NCBI GenBank assembly: GCA_963281255.1
Contig: OY725488.1
Location: 11,381,524 to 11,445,523 of the forward strand
Direction of reading: 5' to 3'
DNA: 64,000 nt
Source of the DNA: Aphrocallistes beatrix
Lineage: Eukaryota > Porifera > Hexactinellida > Sceptrulophora > Aphrocallistidae
Below the pieces are notes generated by a model. That model did not search any database. It worked only from the letters and a program-made list of their open reading frames with translations, and was not told the DNA's origin. Below, in pieces: positions 45,181 through 56,318 of this stretch (positions are counted from its first letter, which is position 1; each line of letters opens with the position of its first letter). The position numbers and the translations under genes were made by a program.

Positions 45181-45749
45181 AATCAACGGGATCTATGAAA
45201 TGTGTACTTGATACTTATGATATAAAAATATGGGACGTCAGAGTAGGAGGTGCGCGCTTCATTAACGACAGAGATGAGACTAGAACAGTTTCATTCTCTC
45301 ATCCTAAAGGGGAGTGTTGTGTTTGTTGTGATGATAGTGGGCTTAAAATGCAATGTGGTCATTATATCTGCCCTGATGATATCCTAGATTGTGCTTGGTC
45401 ACAAATTAAGCTTTTGAAACATAATCTAACATGTCTACAATGTTCCTCCACTCTCTCCATTGAAGATATCATCAAGTTTGGGTTGCCTAATGAGGAAGAG
45501 AAACAGTTTCTAATGACTGCTCTATCAGTTAACTTCTGTGAGAGTCAGGATATAGTGCAGTGTCCGAACTGTTCAAGTTACTGTCAGAGAATTAACTCAA
45601 AATGCCCTAGAATGGAATGCACTGTTTGTGCTATGAAAGGCAAGAAGAACAAGTTTTGCTGGTACTGCTTAAGAGAGTGGAGGCAAGTGAGTAAATACCA
45701 AGATGGTTGTGGAAATTCGGATTGCAGGAGAATTAAGAAATTTTCCTAA
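45181..45749 (+). pseudogene. RBR paralogue 3, exon 2: RING1 and IBR, no RING2
   Basis: Exon starts after TTTCCTTCTAG. Encodes SMKCVLDTYDIKIWDVRVGG, then RING1 (CCVCCDDSGLKMQCGHYICP ... CLQCSS) and IBR (VQCPNCSSYCQRINSKCPRM ... CWYCLREWRQ ... CGNSDCRR). The frame then departs from paralogue 2 (RIKKFS, stop); nearby bases still resemble the paralogue, so small deletions destroyed the rest and the RING2/Rcat is lost. RING1-IBR modules bind E2 and ubiquitin; without Rcat no catalytic transfer is expected. In-frame with exon 1 at 38257-38674 if the 6.5-kb gap is spliced. Confidence 0.7.
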
Positions 45750-46261
45750 ATAAAAGAAAATCAAATCCAAACGATATGAAATTAATGGAACTATTTTGCA
45801 TCGGAGTGAACTTTGATGTGTCTTCAATGTAATGATTTGCTGTTTCTTGACTAATTGATTCTAGATATTGATTTATTATTTTATTCTTTTATATATTTGT
45901 TTAATAGAATATTTCTCGGAAAGATTTATCAATTCTTATTTATAAGGCATTTAGGTTTAGTAATTTCTAATACGCGTAGGAATTAAGGAAATATCCAGAG
46001 GCGAGACAATCTTTTAAGCCTATGATTAAGGTATTTTTTGATATATATCTTTTGAGTTATGCTGCCAACAAGGTTTCGAGATTGTAAATTTTGTCAATAC
46101 TTGAATTAAAGGCTACTGAGCCTAGTGGGTCCAAAAGAGCCTCCAACTGGTGTTTGTGTGGTTTTTGATACAACAAATTTTAACTCATTTCCGTCCAAAA
46201 TTGGGCCTTTTGTATTTTTTCTATTTTGAACTCCACACAGAGATTTAACTTTAATGTAAGA

Positions 46262-47195
46262 CAAGCACGCTTCGCTTGCTTCCGCTGCGCGGCTTGCAGA
46301 CACTGCGTGTCCGCAGAGTCGCCCTGCGGGCGCCTGGAGTCACTCAATCAAACTTATTTTGGATTTTTTTTTTCTTGAAATAAATATTGTAAACAAAGGT
46401 CGACGAATAATTTCTCATATGGATCCGAAAATATAATATTCAAAATCTACAGCACTACAAACCCCATGTCAACCGTTGGAAGCTAGATTCTGGCATATTT
46501 TTGAGATTTGTTTACTTTATATATCTAATGCAAATAAAAATTAAACAAATTGATCTTCAAATTTACTCGAGAATATGATATCCGAAATCTACACCCCTGA
46601 AAACCCCATGTCAACCGTTAAAAGCAAGTTTCTAGCATATTTTTGAGATTTGTTTACTTTATGTATCTATTGTAAACAAAAGTAAACAAATAATTTATCA
46701 TATAGATCTGAAAATATGATATTCGAAATCTACACTCCTAAAAACCCCATGTCACCCGTTGGAAGCTAGTCTCTAGCATTATTTTCAAAATTAATCAAAT
46801 GGTGTGAAAATATGTATATAAACGTGTGAAAATATGCAGATAATCTTTTTTATAGCCATACACTATAATATATTTAAGATATCAAACATAAGCTGTGGCT
46901 TTGAAGTATTAATAACAATGATGATCTATTCATTGTAGTGTCGTACTTGTACAATGATTTCTATTGTAATAGTGTAGTCATTTATTTTGTATAGAAAAGG
47001 TGCGAAAAATTGTTTTCCATTGTTTTTGCAGAGGTGTGAAAATTTCGCTTAGATCTTAGAACTTAATCGTAGGCATATCATTTGACACCTACATACCAAT
47101 TTTCACACCTCTACGACTTCCTAATTCTTCAATCAATTCGGACAAACACACAAATTAAAAAAATCCTAGCATTTTAATATATAAGATAGTGGAAT
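46262..47195 (+). repeat. Repeat family (ii), complete copy
   Basis: Starts with the GC-rich hairpin module (CACGCTTCGCTTGCTTCCGC, stem GACACTGCGTGTCCGC) and ends CTTCAATCAATTCGGACAAA followed by ATCCTAGCATTTTAATATA. The interior contains a roughly 170-200 bp unit repeated three times (each with AAATCTACA...CATGTCAACCGTT). No ORF. Confidence 0.75.
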
Positions 47196-47604
47196 AGGAA
47201 GTTCAGTCCAAACTTAATAAATTCGCTCATATTTAAAATAGTGTATAAATATAGTAAATATAGTTTTTTTTGAAAGATCTGTCCGAGCGGACTGATTTTT
47301 CGAAATATTATATTCTTTCGTAAAAACTGCTCGGCCTAATAAAAAAACTTTGTCACATATTACTACTCGTCAAATCATCATATAATTTCCGTTTTCTCAT
47401 CGAGGGTGTCAATTATTGCTATCAAACATTATACAGCGTGTGTACAATAGGTTGCTAATATTATCCTGATGAGTTTCATAGATCTAATCACTAAAAGAAA
47501 TTATAGTAGAGAAGAATATTCTCACTGTTTGCTCCTAAACCTGACAACTGAATAATTCTAAATACGAAATGCAGAAAATAACCAACTATCAACTCGATAT
47601 ATCT

Positions 47605-47805
47605 ACTGAACAGTTGCCGGAATAATACCTAATTTGAAGGGGGATAAGACCTAAAATGCTACAAAGTACCCCCACACGAATAAAAATGCCACTTCTACAC
47701 CAATTGGACACTATTTCAAATTTAAAATCACTCTTCAAGAATGCTCACTTTCTCTTTAGGTCTTATTCCTACTTCAACTTTAGGTATTATTCCGATTCCC
47801 TTACA
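47605..47805. repeat. Decayed relative of the element at 43740-44221
   Basis: Shares AAGACCTAAAATG and CACACGAATAAAAATGCCA, with inverted GGTATTATTCC-type ends. Confidence 0.55.
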
Positions 47806-48311
47806 GAATACGTCAATTATTGATAATAAACAGTCGTACTCAGATCTAATTAAGGATGGACTCTCACATATCATTGGACGTATATTTAAAATGACTCTCT
47901 CCAATGGCCGAATACATCTACACCGTATGAAAGACCTAGACTGTATACTTTAATCAGAAAATATGTAGAATATATAATTACAACTCCCATTTTAAAATTA
48001 AGAAGTATGATAGGTTTGTGTGAAAAAGTAAACTAATGTACGCATATGTGCTAGACCCAGAAATTATACATGCTCCTCACCATTAGAGATGTAGTACAAT
48101 TGTTACAAACGAAATATAGGTGTTAAATGTAAAAAGAATATAAAAATGTAGAACAATTAACATCTATACAAATATATTAATAATCTACGCATCCAATACA
48201 TTACGATGCAATACAAGGTAGCTAGTTTTATCACATAAGCATAATATCCTGTCATGTAAAATGAGAAATTCTCAAATATACTGAAATAAACATCAAAATT
48301 GGAATCCGAGA
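47806..48311. other. No gene seen
   Basis: AT-rich region downstream of the VLIG-like stop codon; nothing recognised. Confidence 0.4.
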
Positions 48312-49902
48312 TTAGTGTTTGTAATCGATAAATATCTGAAGATCACTGCCTATCACAAAACCTCTACTCTCCGATTGGTTAACTTGTCCAAGTCTCTTCT
48401 TCATCTCCATCTCTTCACTGTCTGTGTAAGGAACGTAGCTGATACGAGTGCCTTGTGTTTCGTAGTAATTCAGTATTCCACATCCGAACTTGTTCCATAC
48501 ATCCTTCATGATCTTCTGATTGGACAGCTGTTTGGAGGTGTTCATCTTGTCAGTAGGCAGAGTCCAGTTCCATTCACTACCACATTTATCCTTAAACTCT
48601 CCCCACTCCATCTCACCACATGGTGACGTCACATGAGTGTAGTTCTTGTAGTCATCACACATGAACAAGACTGCTGTGTTATCTTTGTCTACATTCCATA
48701 CCCTACCTCCCATTGATGAGATCTGATGTCCTGTTTTGATTTGACACTTGCCTTCATTTGTGTGGATTTCCCATTCACAGAACTTACCACAACTTGGACA
48801 CTGAGAGGGACATCCGAATATTTTCTTTTGAAACTCTTTTCTCAAAGACGCGGTCATTTCGTGAAATTCATTCTGTTTCAACTCAATTTCAAAACCATTG
48901 ATAACAGTCTGGAACTGTTTAACGTATTCGTATATGTTAAAAATTAGCTCTGTAGAATTGAACATTCCTGTGTTGACAAGTTTTTGAAAGGTATCTTCGT
49001 CTAAGATTGGCTCAGTTCGTTTGGAACACAAAGCATAGTTGTCAGACGCTACAACCTTTAAGCCGTCTATCTGAAATTCACTAAAGATGTGCCTCATGAA
49101 CTTTCCTTGAAGTAACTTGGGATCGAAGTACATTTTTAGAAACTGGACCATTGCTTTGAAAGGAAGTTTCTTGACAGCACTATCATTTGTACCGAGTTTT
49201 TCCATTTCAAAGAGTGCAAAATGATTATCTGAATCGAATTCTTCAATACTCCCCATGTCCATAGCAATTTTTTGTAATTCTGAAAGGAGCGCATTTAATA
49301 CACTTTTGAAGTTAAAATTTTGTTTGTTAAAAGTTTTCAAGTTCTCGGTGATTGAGGTATGAATTAACAATTCTAATTCATCAAATTTCTCTTGAAAAAG
49401 TATCTCTAGTACGGTGTTTCTTTTACAGATAAACTGCACAACGAAATTATCAATATTTGTGACTTCCCTATTAGGTTCCTTCACAAGCTCTTTAAGGAGC
49501 AGTTCATGAGCTAGCGAGAGTAAGTTCTCATGAGATAGTGATTCTCTTTTATTTTCAAATAACATTACCATGTTCTCTTGAATAAATTCTTTTAATTGTT
49601 TTTTAACAGAATCAATGTAATCAAGTGCGATTTTTTGAGATTTTTCTTTATCCCATTCTGCCATCCAATCTCTGCTCCACCCTTTTCGGATCAGTTTATA
49701 GTCTCCAATATTCTCCAAAAATATATGGAAAATCTCAGTTTTCTTGATAACCTTTTTCTTTCTACTATCACATCTAGTTCTGTCTCTATGTTTACAGTGA
49801 TATTGAAATGCAAGCACAAAGACTAAGCTAGCCAAGCTTCTCTCAGCAATGCTAGAGAGACGTGCATGGACGAATCCAATTTCGTAGTTGAGTAATCTTA
49901 TC
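48312..49902 (-). CDS. VLIG/GVIN-like very large GTPase, C-terminal part
   Basis: Open frame of about 530 residues: long helical region (VKKQLKEFIQENMVMLFENK, FMRHIFSEFQIDG), then a Cys/His-rich end with CPSQCPSCGKFCEW, a His-containing stretch GKCQIKTGHQISSMGGRVWN, later SEWNWTLPTDKM and a final WNKFGCGILNYYETQG. This order matches the C-terminus of interferon-inducible very large GTPases (CP.C..PCE ... H ... GG ... W.I.P ... W..). The frame begins at a TGTGTTTCAG acceptor-like site (exon base 49902) directly after the stop of the GTPase ORF. It is therefore probably joined to that ORF by a roughly 50-bp intron or separated by a frameshift. Confidence 0.75.
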
Positions 49903-49913
49903 CTGAAACACAA

Positions 49914-52235
49914 TTAGTGTATGATCTCTTTTGCGACAACAGAAGTGACATTAAGATACTTTTTCAATATTTTTAATGTATCACAAGAAATGTCATCGAT
50001 GAATTTCTCCCAAGTACTAGTTTCTATACTTTGCATGTCTAATAATTTAGATTTCAAGATGTTCACTTGGGTGCTTTTATTTGGTTCAAAAGTGATGCTT
50101 GATTGGTCGTAATAACCAGAACAGTAACGTAATAGATCATGGCATTTGGCAGGGATAAAATACAATGGGACTACACGGGATTTTGATTCATACCAACATT
50201 TCTCTGTTTCATACAGAGAACTTGGACACATATAACTATAATTAAACATTCCATTGTACGGTACCATATCCTTAATAGGCACATGATGGTCTTTCAATGT
50301 GTCAATGAATTGTTCTGATTCCAATGGAGAAATAAATCTACCAAGAATATCTCCCTTTATTGACTCAATGATTTCATCCATACGGAACTCATTTATGTTA
50401 AACCAGTGAAAGATAACCTGTTCATTTTCCATTGCATCAAATTCTACCTTAAAAAGCGAGTATAATTGAGATAAATACCTTTCTTCATACTCTGTATTTT
50501 CTTTAACTTCGTTGCCAAATGATTCTCTCCAAATTTCTTCGAAAGCATCCTCTACATCTTTAATATTACAGTTCAAATATCTTTCCACACTTCCCATCAT
50601 AGCTAATTGGAAATCTTTCATTCCTTTTAGTAAATTTAAGTGAGAATTGATGCATAGTCGAATTCTATTTTCATGTTGCTTCCAGATGACATCAATCGAA
50701 TATTCGAGACTTGAAGCTGCTTGGTCACACATATTTTCCATTTGTTGCAAAAGACAATCATCCTGCATTAGACGATGAAATTTACTCATGCACAAACTTT
50801 TATACTTGTCAAATATTTCATCGAATTTTGAAATCTGTCTACTCAATATGATATCAGAGTTAAGGTCCAGATCCATGGAATGTATTTCCCAGCAGAGATT
50901 ACTGATTAATATCTGGAATTCATCATTATTATTGTAGAAATGTTTCTCTACCAAATCAGTCGCTATCTTGTCCAATTTCTCTTGGCATCTTAATTCTTTA
51001 AGGCTTCTCCACTTAGTGATCTCTCGATGCTGTAAAATGGTATTCCAAACAACACCTGCCATTTCCAACCACTGACTCATATTCTGGAATGGGGCAATGT
51101 CATCTACTGGCATTTGTTCTAGTTGATCTATGATGGTTAGTCTTAGATTAGTGCATTTATCTGCAAAAGGAACGGTTGGGGAGAGTTTCACAACGTTAGA
51201 GTCGAATAAATTAGCATTCGTTTTGTTGATCTTTTCAAAATTGAATGCAAAAGGTAAAATAAAAAGATTCTTTTTAGACACTTGGACCATAGCTAAAATA
51301 TATTCCCTTTCAGTTTCTATGAGACCAGATTCAGAATTGAGTTTCTCCATGAGAAGATTGATATCATCGAGATGTGGGTTAGGATCTAGATCTTCTTGTT
51401 GATTTACAACGAAGAAGATCTTAGGAGCTTTCACTCTACTAACTTTAAGACGATTCAGAGAGTATGCACATATCTGTAAAATATTTAGCATTTCTTTTCC
51501 GATGTTCCCTTTCACGTTAATTATGACGACTTGAGACACAGCCAAGCAGAATAGAACCATCGTCTTGTCAAAATGGATCATAGAAGAGTTCTCGGTGTTG
51601 TCTCTCTCAATAACATCCAGTCCCTCTGTGTCGAGGATTAGAAGATATTTGGAAAGGTTGACAGGTTTATCCAGTTTGGAAAGAGATGCATAAATACCTG
51701 TCGTACGTCTTCCAGCACTTGTTAGAAATTTACAACCAAAACAATAGTTTAAAAGCGTTGATTTTCCAGAACCCTGAGGACCCAATATGCTCACTACAAT
51801 TGGAGCTGGTTTTATTTTTATAGTACTATTCTTGTTTATTTGTTCCAATAAATCGCTCTCTCTTGTGTAGTGTTTATATAGAAGAGAATCAATTTCATTA
51901 TTGAAAAATTGTAAGTTATCTCCATCAATAAGTTCAAAGGCCTCTCCACTCTCAACGTGTTTACTGTAGCTTGACACAAACACTTCATCGTTAAAGTTGA
52001 AATTAACTGGATCATAGTGAATGTATTTATAAGACAGTAAAGTTTCTCTCCATAATATCTCAAGTGTATATTCATTGTTTGTTTGCCCTTTTCCAGAAAC
52101 AATCGCAGTTTTGAGCTTTGAAAAATGAACATGACTAAGTTCTCGTGATAATTTGCGCAAAATTAATGTTGAATTTGGTTTTGATAAAATATAGTTGAAA
52201 AACATCACGAAATCCCCTGTTTTTGTATCTTTCAA
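49914..52235 (-). CDS. VLIG/GVIN-like very large GTPase, GTPase-domain part
   Basis: Open frame of 773 residues. The GTP-binding motifs are clear: P-loop GPQGSGKST at 152-160 (preceded by PAPIVVSIL), switch region GRRTTG at 175-180, G3 DTEGLD at 202-207, and a G4-like VNQQED at 277-282. This is the GBP/VLIG branch of dynamin-like GTPases (DTEGL; NQ.D in place of NKXD). A long helical middle domain follows. No upstream ATG is in frame near 52235; the frame is +1 relative to the N-terminal ORF and begins about 16 bases after its stop. In vertebrates these proteins are interferon-induced and cytosolic or nuclear; here an ancestral large-GTPase role is inferred. Confidence 0.85.
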   Translation of the reverse strand: MKDTKTGDFVMFFNYILSKPNSTLILRKLSRELSHVHFSKLKTAIVSGKGQTNNEYTLEILWRETLLSYKYIHYDPVNFNFNDEVFVSSYSKHVESGEAFELIDGDNLQFFNNEIDSLLYKHYTRESDLLEQINKNSTIKIKPAPIVVSILGPQGSGKSTLLNYCFGCKFLTSAGRRTTGIYASLSKLDKPVNLSKYLLILDTEGLDVIERDNTENSSMIHFDKTMVLFCLAVSQVVIINVKGNIGKEMLNILQICAYSLNRLKVSRVKAPKIFFVVNQQEDLDPNPHLDDINLLMEKLNSESGLIETEREYILAMVQVSKKNLFILPFAFNFEKINKTNANLFDSNVVKLSPTVPFADKCTNLRLTIIDQLEQMPVDDIAPFQNMSQWLEMAGVVWNTILQHREITKWRSLKELRCQEKLDKIATDLVEKHFYNNNDEFQILISNLCWEIHSMDLDLNSDIILSRQISKFDEIFDKYKSLCMSKFHRLMQDDCLLQQMENMCDQAASSLEYSIDVIWKQHENRIRLCINSHLNLLKGMKDFQLAMMGSVERYLNCNIKDVEDAFEEIWRESFGNEVKENTEYEERYLSQLYSLFKVEFDAMENEQVIFHWFNINEFRMDEIIESIKGDILGRFISPLESEQFIDTLKDHHVPIKDMVPYNGMFNYSYMCPSSLYETEKCWYESKSRVVPLYFIPAKCHDLLRYCSGYYDQSSITFEPNKSTQVNILKSKLLDMQSIETSTWEKFIDDISCDTLKILKKYLNVTSVVAKEIIH

Positions 52236-52251
52236 CTTTTTGTCAAGTGAT

Positions 52252-53077
52252 TTACAAGTAGAGTTGTAATTTCAAGTCTTTTGACCATATTATCTGCCGT
52301 AAAGTAAATATAGGAATATTACCACAGTGTTTGTAGATTATTTCCAAAACACTTTTCCCTGTGCTATCAGAAAATGATGCACATGTTGCTGTAATGCACT
52401 CTTCAACCTTTTTGGGGTTAAAATTTAGGAACTTCGAGATTTCTTCGATAGATTTACCCTTATTATATTCTTCTAGCATGAGTTTCTTTTGTTCTACATT
52501 TATTGGTTGTTGCTCTAAATATTTTAACACTAATCTTTTGTCAACTTTACATACCAATGCGATATCTTCATGGCTGTCTAGATAGGGAAAGTCTTTCAAA
52601 CATTTCTTAATAGTTTTGCAAATTTTGGGAGTAAGCTCTAGTACTAAATTTTCTTTGAAATTTTTATAATTTGCTAATGCTCTGTCGGCTAATTCCTTAG
52701 TAATTCTCAACTTTCTTGACAGTCTATGAGGTCTTTCTAGATAGTTTTCTCCCTTGTGGATAATAAATTCAACATTTTCCTGAGTTAATCCTAGAGAAGA
52801 TAAAGCAACCCTCATCTCTGATGTAGATGTGTTCTGGCAAAAAATTGGAAAATTATTTCCACTTCTTCTATTTCTTTTAAATAGTGATGAAAATCTTTTT
52901 GCAGAAACTGTAGGGTTAAACTCATCATTTGCGCTGCATAGCATGCTACTATCTGTACCACTCTGCGTGGAAGTTAAATTAGTACAGTTACTTCTAACAT
53001 TGAAGGTTGCATCACGATCTGTCGGGAAAAGTTCATTTTCCGTATCAGTTTTATCTCCGGGGGTAAATTTGGCCATG
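52252..53077 (-). CDS. VLIG-like gene, N-terminal helical region
   Basis: Starts at ATG 53076 (MAKFTPGDKTDTENELFPTD), directly behind a pyrimidine-rich TTTTGTCTCTAG acceptor, so a 5' UTR intron is likely. After a low-complexity Ser/Thr/Asn stretch come helix-turn-helix-like repeats of about 35 residues: LSRKLRITKELADRALANY, KDFPYLDSHEDIALVCKV, DKRLVLKYLEQQPINVEQK, and EEYNKGKSIEEISKFLNF. I do not recognise the domain. It ends with a stop at 52252, next to the GTPase ORF in a different frame. The two are most simply one gene with a frameshift or sequence error. Confidence 0.6.
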
Positions 53078-53119
53078 CTAGAGACAAAACAACTATACAT
53101 CATTGAGTTCAAAAAATAT

Positions 53120-53830
53120 ATGTAAAATACTTATGTATAAATTCACACCATTTACTATAATTCTTATTTTGGCATATTCTATCAGAAAACAGAGATGGCG
53201 CCAGGAATTCCCCGACAGAGGCTATTTTTCTAAATTTCTTCCAATTTTTCCCCGATGAGGGCTATGTAGCCTCGGCGCCACCCCTGTGAGAAAAAGAATG
53301 TGCAATAGAACCTGCATAATCCGACACTCATTTGAACATGACAAAAAGCGGTAAATTTTTGGATTATACCAGGGGCTGATAAATTTTTGTCCCCACCCCT
53401 TATCTACGCCATTTTACAAAAGACATACTATTTGCTTAACAAATTCTAATAGGATAGTGAACAATATCGGAATATGGAAGACTATTAAACATTGGAATCA
53501 ATTTGGCATTGATATGAAAAATACTTTCAGGTTAAGGTGTAAATTTCGTCATAAATTTACCTGAAAAAGCGTTCAATGGTGATTTTAATGATTGGTTCAG
53601 TTCGGTAGTCTCCAATCAATTGCTATTTTAAAAGATGATATAATGGAATTTATAGCAAATTGTATTTATCTACCAGTTATTTATGTACCTCTACAATATA
53701 GCAATTTAGTAATCTATAAAAAATTGAATAATAAAAATGTGGCAACACAATCCAATTTTATGAAACATGCAACAGTAAAAATTCACGATAAATTTACAGA
53801 TAAAAAAGGAAAACTTTATTAATGTGTATA
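53120..53830. other. No gene seen; short GC-rich inverted motif at 53200-53290
   Basis: Presumed 5' side of the VLIG-like gene. A small repeat bounded by TGGCGCCAGG and CTCGGCGCCACC lies at 53196-53285. Otherwise AT-rich. Confidence 0.4.
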
Positions 53831-53831
53831 T

Positions 53832-54462
53832 ACAAGCGCGCTTCGATTGCTTGCGCTGTGCGGCATGCGGACACATAGTGTCCGCAGAGTCTCCCTCTGG
53901 GCGCCTGGAGTTACTCAATCTAACCTGTTTTGGGATTTTCTTTCATATAAATATTGTAAACAAAAGTTAACAAATAATTTATCATATCGATCTGAAAATA
54001 TGATATTCGAAATCTACACCCCTGAAAAACCTCATGTCACCCGTTGGAAGCTAGTCTCTAGCTTATTTTTCAAAATTCGTCAAATGATGTGAAATATGTA
54101 TATAAAGGTGTGAAAATATGCACATAAGCTTTTTTATTGTCCTACGCTATAATACATTTAAGATTTCAAACATAAGTCGTGGCTTTGAAGTATTTAATAG
54201 CAATGATGATCTATTGTAGTGTCGTACAATGGTTTCTACTGTGATAGTGTAGTCATTTATTTTGAATAGAAAAGGTGTGAAAATTGTTTTCCATTTTTTT
54301 GCAGAGATGTGAAAATTTCGCTTAGATCTTAGAACTTCAGCGTAGTCATATCATTTGACACCTACATGCCAATTTTCACATCTCTATGACTTCCCAATTC
54401 TTCAATCAATACGGACAAACAAAGAACAAAATCCTAGCATTTTAATATAAAAGATATATACA
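53832..54462 (+). repeat. Repeat family (ii), short complete copy
   Basis: Same ends as 46262-47195, but with only one internal unit, so about 630 bp. Directly abuts a reversed family (i) copy. Confidence 0.75.
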
Positions 54463-54477
54463 CATATAACGAATTGA

Positions 54478-54882
54478 TTGAAGAAACTGCCAGGCCAGAA
54501 ATCTGATTTTTGGCATGATCATTGTCGCATTTTTATATTTAGAAATTTCCGTTTTTCGACTATAACTCAGTCATTTTAGTTGATAGAAGGCTGAAATTTC
54601 AATGGAATGTGTAAATATATCTCGAACAAAATACAACTATCATAGAAAAAGGGTAACTAATCACTCTGTTATGACGTCAACATTACACATCAAAAATGAA
54701 AATATGAGAAATTTGGCTTTCGAGGGATATCGATTATAATAATAAAACAGACGGTTTTGTGATGTTATCTCCATTATAATTAATCAATGTGAGCCTAGGC
54801 GCCCAAAGGATGCCTCTGATGGGGATAGAGTATTCACCAGCCGCGCAGCGGAAGCAAACGAAGAAGCGCGTTTTTGAATATA
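54478..54882 (-). repeat. Repeat family (i), reverse copy with hairpin end
   Basis: Starts AACGAATTGATTGAAGAAAC and ends with the reversed hairpin module (CCGCGCAGCGGAAGC ... GAAGCGCG). Confidence 0.7.
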
Positions 54883-55334
54883 ATCATATGAATAACTAGA
54901 TATTAAGATATACGAATATTATAAACACTAACCTTATTTTGATGCGATTGGTGTCAATTAGGTAATGGTTTGCGATTAAATTCGGGCTAAAAAATAAAAA
55001 CTGAGAGTCCCAACTGCTGTGTGTTGAAATTTTAATGTTCTTTTCAACTTTCAATAATGTCTATGATTAACTTTGTGATATGAAATTGAATTGAGCATAA
55101 TAGTACTTTCAATATTGTGGTTTGCTTAAGAAATATTAGATGTATATATTCATTAATTTATACGTCATTTGATAGTAGACTCTTACAAATTATCAGGATA
55201 ATTTAACTTCTTCCCACAACTGTATATACGTGAATACTACTATAAAAATGATGTGTAGAGAACTGAAGATAGACATTTCTTTGTGTTTGGACTTGGGAGT
55301 CTTATGATAATAAAATGTAAATTATTAAGGTGAA
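54883..55334. other. No gene seen
   Basis: AT-rich, nothing recognised. Confidence 0.4.
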
Positions 55335-55665
55335 CTCTAGTTCGATATCACTCGAAAAATCACAAAATAACCCAATTCTTTTATTTTTGATGTGTAATGA
55401 TGACGTCATAACAGAGTGATCAGCCATTATGTTTTGATGATAGCCGTATTATATGTGAAGAATATTAATATACACATTCTATTAAAATTTCGGCCTTCTA
55501 TCACCTAAAATGCCTGAGTTATAGTCGAAAAACTGAAATTTCTAATTCTAAAAAAGGTGACAAGGGGCGTCATAATTCCAGGATGATTCGATATTTTCGT
55601 CTGAGGTCAGAACCTAGTGGAGGCAGAGCCAAAAGAATCAGCTTTCTGTGTCTGCCAGTTTCAAC
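55335..55665 (+). repeat. Repeat family (i), partial forward copy
   Basis: Contains CGATATCACTCGAAAAATCAC and ATGATGACGTCATAACAGAG and ends at the TGCCAGTTTC block. The hairpin end is missing. Confidence 0.7.
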
Positions 55666-55671
55666 ATATAT

Positions 55672-56024
55672 ATTGGCCGTTATACACAGATGACTGTTAT
55701 ATACAGGTTATTGTATTAATCCTTTTAGAAATTCATTACTTGAAGTAATTACATGAAATTTGTTTATCGTTCGTACTTAAGTAACAGGTCATGTAATAAA
55801 CACTAAAAAGGTGAAAAGGTAATGGCCGTTATAGACAGTTGATGGCCATTATACACAGTTTTAGGGTCAGTCAGGAACTACAAACGGGTGGCCGCTGGCC
55901 GCGTTGAGCAGGTGACCGCTACACACAGGTTCAATATTATGGAATTTCGAATGGGACTGTTCATTGCTGACCGCTATAGACAGGTGACCGTTATATAGAG
56001 TGGCCGTTATAGCAGGTTCGACTG
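55672..56024. mobile_element. Tigger-like MITE, reversed relative to 3872-4320
   Basis: Right end TATAGCAGGTTCGACTG is the complement of the 3872 terminus. Interior shares ACCGCTATAGACAGGTGACC. Sits next to a family (i) repeat, as at 3.5-4.8 kb. Confidence 0.7.
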
Positions 56025-56043
56025 TGTATATATATATACTATA

Positions 56044-56318
56044 TAGTGGAACCTCCATAATCCGACATTTGTGGATTATAGAGGTAAAATAACCTCCACA
56101 ATCTAACAATATTTGACAGACGAATAATTTGTCTGATCAAAGAGGTAAAATAACCCCTCCATAATCCTATTTTTTGATAGACGAATAGTTTGTCGGATTA
56201 TGGAGTTAAAATAACCTCCATAATCCGACATTATTTGATAGACGATCCGTGAACAGAAATAATGTCGGATTAGAGAAATGTCGGATTACAGAGGTGTCGG
56301 ATTACGGAGGTTCCACTG
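56044..56318. mobile_element. Tigger/pogo-like MITE, 275 bp
   Basis: Ends (C/T)AGTGGAACCTCCATAATCCG and ...CGGAGGTTCCACTG, flanked by TA (56042-56043 and 56319-56320). Internal CCTCCATAATC repeats. No ORF. 56319-56639 holds nothing recognised. Confidence 0.85.

Noticed and set aside
48315-53125. Several plus-strand ORFs of 60-103 residues
   Set aside because: Shadows of the VLIG-like gene on the minus strand.
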